From Syntrophomonadaceae bacterium (GTDB lineage Bacteria > Bacillota > Dethiobacteria > DTU022): a stretch of DNA of 19,425 nucleotides. This document shows, piece by piece, positions 14,271-19,425 of the stretch (positions within the stretch are counted from its first letter, which is position 1; each line of letters opens with the position of its first letter). The notes beneath the pieces were generated by a model. It had not been told where the DNA came from. It saw nothing but the letters and a program-made list of their open reading frames with translations, and did not search any database. The position numbers and the translations under genes are program-made. Location of the stretch: assembly GCA_003558195.1 (NCBI GenBank), contig PWMM01000165.1:1-19425 (forward strand). Reading direction: 5' to 3'.

Positions 14271-14561
14271 TTGTCGAGGCTGGGGCTTTCCTTTGAGCAG
14301 TTCCTTGATATTACGCCACGTGAATTTGATGAGGCTTTACAGGATCATGAAAAATATTGGTTCATCCACCACAAACAGCACATGATGCTTGACAGATTGA
14401 TAGGTGTTGCATTAAGGAATAAGGGATATAAAGTAAGCGATCAAATACGAGACCCGAAAAAATTCTTTCGGTTTTGGTGGGAAAAAATTACAAAAACCCA
14501 TGTGCCGACAAAAGAGGAGTGGAAAGCATTGGATAAAAAATACGGTAAACGTAAAAAATAG
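14271..14561 (+). CDS. Tail assembly chaperone, T-type (probably made as a G-T frameshift fusion)
   Basis: 96 aa if read from the TTG at 14271, but coding seems to begin upstream: the residues just before it (IGLSDLYAIALSRLGLS) match the start of phage gpT-like domains, and no ATG exists in this frame. LSFEQFLDITPREFDEAL is the diagnostic stretch, followed by a helical region with HHKQHMMLDRLI and a basic end (KKYGKRKK). The likely product is a G-T fusion made by -1 frameshifting. Starting at TTG is the alternative. It ends six bases before the tape measure gene. Confidence 0.65.
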   Translation: MSRLGLSFEQFLDITPREFDEALQDHEKYWFIHHKQHMMLDRLIGVALRNKGYKVSDQIRDPKKFFRFWWEKITKTHVPTKEEWKALDKKYGKRKK

Positions 14562-14567
14562 CTAATT

Positions 14568-16412
14568 ATGGCAACAATGGGGCGAATAGCATATATTATT
14601 GAGGCAAAAACACAGCCTCTTAAAAGCGGTTTAAGGGACGCAAAAATGTCTATGGCTTCTGCCGACAAACAGATGGGTAAATCTGCTAAAGCTATTTCCA
14701 GCGAATCAAAGAAGATGAGCAAGGTTTCGGGTGATGCACTTCAGCCAATGGAGCAGGGCTTATCTGCTATAAACCCGGCAGCCGGGAGGGCTGCGGCAGG
14801 AATGAAGTCTGCCGCAATGGGTGCGAAAGTTCTCAATGCGGCCTTGGGGCCGATAGGTATTGCCATAGGACTGTTAGCCACAGCAATAGCCGCACTTACT
14901 TCATACTTCAGGGGATCTGTTGAGGGTCAGCAACGCATGGCAAAAATCATGGCCTATCTTGGGGGGGTGGTCGATTTCTTAAAAGACGCCTTCATTGATT
15001 TAGGTAAATGGATTATCACTGCTGTAACTGATCCGCAAAAAGCCCTGAGCCAGCTAACAGGCAGGTTTCAGGGTTTCATTGACATGGTTACTTCGGGATG
15101 GAGGGTAATACTACAAGGCGCAAGAGGTGTATCCCTTGCCATAAAGGGTATATTTGACAAAGATGCGAGAGAAGCATCCAAGCAAGCTTTTGCTGAGATG
15201 CGCCAGGGAATGGATGATTTTCGTGACTCGGCACGCCAGGCATGGGAGGGCGTAAAAGACATTGGCAAGGCAATTAATGAGAGGGCCAAGGAAACAATGG
15301 CTCTTCAGGACAGGGAAAACAAGCTGCAAATGCAGCAGATAGAGAACCAAACCAAATTAGCCCGGATAAATGCCGAGATAGCAAAAGCCCGTATGATAGC
15401 TAATGATGAACAGGCAGAAGCCGCAGAAGCTATTGCGGCACAGGAAAGGGCAATGGAGCTTGTAAATCAAAAATTTGCACTTCAGGAAAAAATGGCACGT
15501 GAAGCTCTTGCAATACAGCGAGAGCGCATGGCTTTGGGTCACGACACTATTGAGGATTTGGAAAAAGAAGCCCAACTGGCTGCTGACCTAATTAATCTGG
15601 AACAGGCCAGGGATTCAGAGATGCGCAACCTGCTCAGAAGGCATGGAACATTGGTGAACAGGAAGGAAGCTGAACATGAAGCAGAGATGAAAGCCATTGC
15701 AGATAAAGAGGCGGCTCAACAGGCTGCCTTCGAAAAAGAAATGGAATCACGTGCTAAAATCCTTGAAGAGATAAGGAGGGCAGGGCTGACAGAGGTTGAG
15801 ATACTTGAAGAAGCTATGCAGGAAAAATTGGAGATGCATGACTGGTCTGAGGCAGAGCGCGCAAAAATTACACAGCACTACCAGGATAAGATTGATGAAA
15901 TTCTGGAAGCGAGCAAAGAAAAGCAAGTAGAGGATGTTGAAGAAATATCTCAGGTTTGGCAGAATATGTCAGAAGTCGTTGGCGGAGCTATGGCAGGAAT
16001 GGCTAACGAGCTTGGTTCTGTGATAAGCGGGGCTGAGTCGGATTTCAAGTCTTTAGCCAGCTCTATGTTGAATAGTATTCAACAGGTCATAAACGGATTA
16101 CTTGCAAAGGCGATAGCAGGTATTATTGCCGGCGAAGCACAAAAGGGGTTACTTGGAATAGCAACGGCAGCCGTAGGGATAGGACTTGTGAAAGGACTCT
16201 TCGATAAGCATGTGCCTAAAATGGCGGGTGGTGGAGTGATACCCCCCGGTTATCCAAACGACACATACCCCGCATTACTAACATCAGGCGAAACTGTTTT
16301 GCCTCCCGGAAAGCTACCGGGTGGGGGAGGTAAACTAACGACCTCGATAAAGAGGGATGAATTAATTTTCTGGCTTGAAGATGGTCAGAGCGAAATTGCG
16401 AGGAATTTTTGA
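14568..16412 (+). CDS. Tail tape measure protein
   Basis: 614 aa. A short N-terminal domain is followed by a hydrophobic stretch (AALGPIGIAIGLLATAIAAL, about 91-110), a long coiled coil with many E/A/K/R heptads (about 240-460), a second hydrophobic, glycine-rich segment (about 465-560), and a proline-rich end with MAGGGVIPPGYPNDTYPALL, common at the C-terminus of these proteins. It sets tail length: using about 0.15 nm per residue, the tail would be about 90 nm. No peptidase motif is seen. Its stop shares a base with the next ATG (TGATG). Confidence 0.88.
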   Translation: MATMGRIAYIIEAKTQPLKSGLRDAKMSMASADKQMGKSAKAISSESKKMSKVSGDALQPMEQGLSAINPAAGRAAAGMKSAAMGAKVLNAALGPIGIAIGLLATAIAALTSYFRGSVEGQQRMAKIMAYLGGVVDFLKDAFIDLGKWIITAVTDPQKALSQLTGRFQGFIDMVTSGWRVILQGARGVSLAIKGIFDKDAREASKQAFAEMRQGMDDFRDSARQAWEGVKDIGKAINERAKETMALQDRENKLQMQQIENQTKLARINAEIAKARMIANDEQAEAAEAIAAQERAMELVNQKFALQEKMAREALAIQRERMALGHDTIEDLEKEAQLAADLINLEQARDSEMRNLLRRHGTLVNRKEAEHEAEMKAIADKEAAQQAAFEKEMESRAKILEEIRRAGLTEVEILEEAMQEKLEMHDWSEAERAKITQHYQDKIDEILEASKEKQVEDVEEISQVWQNMSEVVGGAMAGMANELGSVISGAESDFKSLASSMLNSIQQVINGLLAKAIAGIIAGEAQKGLLGIATAAVGIGLVKGLFDKHVPKMAGGGVIPPGYPNDTYPALLTSGETVLPPGKLPGGGGKLTTSIKRDELIFWLEDGQSEIARNF

Positions 16413-19246
16413 TGAGCTATGGAAGAAAATATTATACAAGGTTTCAGGACTTGCGCAGGAGTGTTATTTACAGAGCAGAACTGCGCAAGAAAGATTACAA
16501 TTCAACGAGTAGTGAATTAACTGCCGCCGGCAACCCCTGTGATTATAAAAGTATAAAGCTCGGAAAGGGGGATAACCCCATAGTGATTGGGAGCGAATTA
16601 GTTTTAAACCTTGTTATTCCGAGCAGTAATGTAGCTATTGTAAATGAATTAATGGCCTATGATTACAGGGAGTGGCTTCTTAGGTTATATATTTGTGACC
16701 CTTCGGGAGACACAATAGATGGGGGCGATTTGGAATGGGTTGGATATTTACAGCCAGAAAACATAAAAAGAGATGTGTCCCGCGAACAGTTAGTAGTAAG
16801 TCTTTCAGCAACTGATGGACTAAAGGACTTGCAGGAAGCCGCCTTTATAGATAGTAGTGGATGGGTATATGGTAATCAGTTAATGTCTGGAACGGAGATA
16901 ATCAAAGAGGCTCTGAAAAAAACAGGGATTGAATTAAACATGGTTATCAAAACAAACATTTCTGAAACGACACAGAGTACGACTGAATTAAATCTTAATT
17001 ACTCCTTTTTTAATACTTATCGGTTTACGGGCGAGGGCAGGGGAAGGAGAGCAGCAGGATATGAAAACATCGATAGCTGTTTGGAGGTGTTGTCAAAAAT
17101 ACTTAGACTTTTCAATGCGAGGCTGCGCCAGGTTGGGGGACGTTACCGCATTTTTTCTCTCCACGAACAAAACACCTTCGAGTTTCATGTGAATTGGGAT
17201 ACGTTAAACACTACAAGGTATGCGGCTGTTGACATTGTAGATGTTTCGGATTATAAGTTCAGGCCAGAGCCAGAGTTGTCAATGCTTTCCCCTGTTAAAC
17301 GTGTTGATGTTATACATCGCAACCGAAATTTAGGAACTTCGCCTATTGCAGCAGATTTATCAGCATGGGCAACAACGTGGAATATAACTTATGGTGAATA
17401 CACCATAGATGGCAAAACGTTAATATTAGACATTAATCAAACAAACACCGGCGATGATAAGGTTGTTGAGCTTGCAGCCGATTTTGATGTATCAGTTGAT
17501 ACTGATGACCCCTACTATTTGCGTATAAGTTTTGGCCATTGGCTGCATGAGGTTTCCGACATATCGCCTTATTTCCAGATAGGAATTAAGAAGGGTGGGA
17601 CATGGGCATATTCAGCAAAAAAATTTCTCACCTTAGGCACTGGTACATTTACATCAGATAATTCCTCTTTGTATGCCCTGCCTGAAACAATTGGCACCCA
17701 TTCGATGAACATCCGCATATTATTTGGATACCAATTCAACGAAATACCAGCACCATCAACATGGAACGCTCAATGGAGTGTAAACGGTGTGGACGTGAAG
17801 AAAGTCGTTGTAATAGAAGGTGAAGAAGGAGAGGTTGCTGAAGATATAACCTTTGACACGGTTTGGAGGTTTGAAAATGACTTGCCGGCGAAAGTCAATA
17901 AAGAACATGAGTTTATTTTTGGCGACAGCAGTCAGATAGGGGATTTAGGGGCTATATACGTTGGTGCTGATGCAGATAATGCAGTCAATTCAACCGAATG
18001 GAAGAGGTACGGTATAACAGAAGCAAAGCCCTTGATGGAGATCATTGGGCGGTTAGCCGTGAATAACAGACAGGTATATAAGGAATTTTTCAACTCAGCG
18101 CAATTCCTTGATCCTGATAACAATATTCGACCACACAGTATTATTAAACTATCCTATTCCGGAACGGATAAATATTACCTGATTACAAATTTCAGTAAAA
18201 CCCTCAGGAATAATGTTATTTCTTTAAAACTGGAACAGATTCTTTATGACGAGGCATCATTGAAGTTCGCACCCATGCCTTTAACCATGAGCAGTGTTGA
18301 TGGCCATACACGGACTGCTGATTCTTTAGTTTTAGAAGGCGGGGTCACTTCAACGGAGAGGAGTAACTGGAATGATGCTTATGACTATTCGCAAGTAGGG
18401 CACGTCGAAACTGAAACGGACCCTGTATTCAACGCTCACGTTGCCAGTGATATAACTTCAACAAATATAAGCAACTGGAATGCTGCTCATTCAGAGAGGG
18501 GTTCACAAATAGCAGGAACAGGTTTGACATGGAGTGAGGGGAACCTCAGTGTGACAAATACAGCAGCTTCTATCACTTCAACAGATATAAATAATTGGAA
18601 TGAAGCTCATGGTTGGGGTGATCATTCATCTGCTGGTTATGCAACAGCTGAAGACATACCGGGTAGTGGGGATGTGTTTTATTACGAACCAACAGATACA
18701 TATTTTCTTGATATTTTTGACAGTAACTCACCTTCAAGTCTGTTATTTTCAGTTGATATAAGCCATACTCACGGTTATGATGATTTACCCATAAGTTCAG
18801 TAGATGTGGGTAATTGGAACGATGCTCATACACACGTTTCATCAGATGGTTCAGATCATACATATATAAATCAAGATTTAAGAACAACAGCAAGTCCAGC
18901 GTTTGGTGGTTTAACTGTTAATGGTGATATTAATGCAAACAACCTTAATATAAGTAATTGGAATGAAGCTCATGGTTGGGGTGATCATTCTGAAGCTGGT
19001 TATGCAACAGCTGAAGACATACCGGGTAGTGGGGATGTGTTTTATTACGAACCAACAGATTCATATTTTCTTGATATTTTTGACAGTAATTCACCTTCAA
19101 GTCTGTTATTTTCAGTGGATATAAGCCACACCCATAATGTAGGGGATATAAATGATGTATATCCTCATAAAATTTTGACAAAATCTGAGTATAATAATAT
19201 AGCAGAGAAGGATGCAAATACTCTATATTTCATAAAAGAAGATTAA
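16412..19246 (+). CDS. Large tail protein with repeated C-terminal modules (tail tip/fiber-like)
   Basis: 944 aa from the ATG at 16412; a TTG three bases earlier is less likely. Residues 1-620 form a beta-rich body (ELVLNLVIPSSN, WVGYLQPENIK near the start; SLKLEQILYDEASLKF near 605-620), with features of a baseplate/tail-tip protein. From about 650 there are five NWN motifs (residues 652, 688, 728, 801, 849), two of them followed by AHGWGDH-x2-AGYAT. This is a modular fiber-like tail, ending with LTKSEYNNIAEKDANTLYFI, a C-terminus I associate with phage receptor-side proteins. It probably contacts the host surface. No enzyme motif seen. Confidence 0.75.
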   Translation: MSYGRKYYTRFQDLRRSVIYRAELRKKDYNSTSSELTAAGNPCDYKSIKLGKGDNPIVIGSELVLNLVIPSSNVAIVNELMAYDYREWLLRLYICDPSGDTIDGGDLEWVGYLQPENIKRDVSREQLVVSLSATDGLKDLQEAAFIDSSGWVYGNQLMSGTEIIKEALKKTGIELNMVIKTNISETTQSTTELNLNYSFFNTYRFTGEGRGRRAAGYENIDSCLEVLSKILRLFNARLRQVGGRYRIFSLHEQNTFEFHVNWDTLNTTRYAAVDIVDVSDYKFRPEPELSMLSPVKRVDVIHRNRNLGTSPIAADLSAWATTWNITYGEYTIDGKTLILDINQTNTGDDKVVELAADFDVSVDTDDPYYLRISFGHWLHEVSDISPYFQIGIKKGGTWAYSAKKFLTLGTGTFTSDNSSLYALPETIGTHSMNIRILFGYQFNEIPAPSTWNAQWSVNGVDVKKVVVIEGEEGEVAEDITFDTVWRFENDLPAKVNKEHEFIFGDSSQIGDLGAIYVGADADNAVNSTEWKRYGITEAKPLMEIIGRLAVNNRQVYKEFFNSAQFLDPDNNIRPHSIIKLSYSGTDKYYLITNFSKTLRNNVISLKLEQILYDEASLKFAPMPLTMSSVDGHTRTADSLVLEGGVTSTERSNWNDAYDYSQVGHVETETDPVFNAHVASDITSTNISNWNAAHSERGSQIAGTGLTWSEGNLSVTNTAASITSTDINNWNEAHGWGDHSSAGYATAEDIPGSGDVFYYEPTDTYFLDIFDSNSPSSLLFSVDISHTHGYDDLPISSVDVGNWNDAHTHVSSDGSDHTYINQDLRTTASPAFGGLTVNGDINANNLNISNWNEAHGWGDHSEAGYATAEDIPGSGDVFYYEPTDSYFLDIFDSNSPSSLLFSVDISHTHNVGDINDVYPHKILTKSEYNNIAEKDANTLYFIKED
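18587..18772 (+). repeat. Direct repeat copy 1 (186 bp) in tail gene
   Basis: 186 bases that recur 363 bases downstream, without gaps and with 11 mismatches (about 94% identity). Encodes residues 726-787, including NNWNEAHGWGDH and GSGDVFYYEPTD. The 363-base period is exactly 121 codons, so the reading frame is kept. Confidence 0.93.
18950..19135 (+). repeat. Direct repeat copy 2 (186 bp) in tail gene
   Basis: Second copy of the repeat starting at 18587, encoding residues 847-908. Differences cluster in the codons giving SS versus EA after GWGDH and at the end; several others are synonymous. The high DNA identity points to recent duplication or gene conversion. Confidence 0.93.
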
Positions 19247-19247
19247 A

Positions 19248-19425
19248 ATGAGTGATGCGCCAAATATACGAATAGGTGAAACATTGATTACTGAGATTAT
19301 TTTCAGCGACAGCGACAAAAATCAAATAGTCATTGACGAAGTATATGCCGGAACTGATTTGGTTTTTTCGGCTGCGCCAACTATAAATATTGATACGAAA
19401 ACGGGAACACCAACTCATAATACAA
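19248..19425 (+). CDS. Tail-region protein, N-terminal fragment (3' truncated)
   Basis: ATG at 19248, one base after the tail protein stop, opens a frame that runs to the window end (59 complete codons): MSDAPNIRIGETLITEIIFS and a beta-like continuation (QIVIDEVYAGTDLVFSAAPT). The short acidic/hydrophobic pattern fits a small structural or tail protein, but nothing identifies it. The real length lies outside the window. Confidence 0.6.
   Translation, partial: MSDAPNIRIGETLITEIIFSDSDKNQIVIDEVYAGTDLVFSAAPTINIDTKTGTPTHNT

Noticed and set aside
15068..15575. Several minus-strand open frames inside the tape measure gene
   Set aside because: Antisense shadows of a coiled-coil-rich gene; no start context or domain pattern.
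18365..19135. CRISPR-like or tandem repeat array
   Set aside because: Repeats are in-frame coding modules of variable spacing, without short constant repeats and unique spacers.
18573..19217. Two minus-strand open frames (18573-18893 and 18945-19217) sharing a common sequence
   Set aside because: They match each other only because they lie opposite the 186-bp repeat; the plus-strand tail gene explains both.

Overview
The window is 19.4 kb of a tailed-phage (siphovirus-type) late region, either a free phage or a prophage. The likely host is a member of the Bacteroidetes. The reasons are: moderately AT-rich DNA; start codons that almost all lack a Shine-Dalgarno sequence; a lipoprotein with a Bacteroidetes-style surface-export signature and an fn3-like domain typical of that phylum; and a tail protein with NWN/GWGDH repeats of a kind I associate with Bacteroidetes phages. 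No integrase, attachment site, tRNA or host gene is visible, so integration status cannot be decided. Both ends cut genes.

Layout. 1-2086: DNA packaging, with the nuclease half of the large terminase and the portal. 2119-4570: a small basic protein, a 597-aa glycosyltransferase fusion (GT2 + TPR-like + GT-B-like), an unrecognised 81-aa protein and two overlapping small lysine-rich ORFs. 4567-5979: a MuF/SPP1 gp7-type head protein interrupted by a mini-intein exactly at its conserved HPN|CRC motif. 5960-8980: five tightly overlapping genes that look like glycan metabolism (GT11 fucosyltransferase-like, SAM methyltransferase-like, GSDxD nucleotidyltransferase-like, ParB-like RDGLHR protein, small GT2). 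8977-9559: two genes on the minus strand, a surface-type lipoprotein followed by a ribbon-helix-helix protein, which look like a moron. 9560-9693: divergent AT-rich control region with three TATTGCA boxes exactly 38 bp apart. 9694-12065: scaffold, probable decoration/fiber protein and lambda gpE-like major capsid protein. 12065-14561: connectors, tail terminator, tail tube and a G/T-type pair of tail assembly chaperones. 14568-16412: tape measure. 16412-19246: large tail protein with a repeated C-terminus. 19248-end: start of another tail-region gene.

How it fits together. Genes 2310-8980 overlap or abut their neighbours, often by ATGA, so the sugar genes are built into the packaging/head operon. 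A strong hairpin plus T-run at 9005-9044 could end that transcript. The scaffold-to-tail block would then start from 9560-9693. The main hypothesis is that the phage carries a late-expressed glycan synthesis and transfer cassette, either decorating its own virion or altering the host surface. The best-supported unusual features are the intein, the late-operon glycan cassette, the lipoprotein/RHH moron and the 186-bp repeat in the tail protein.
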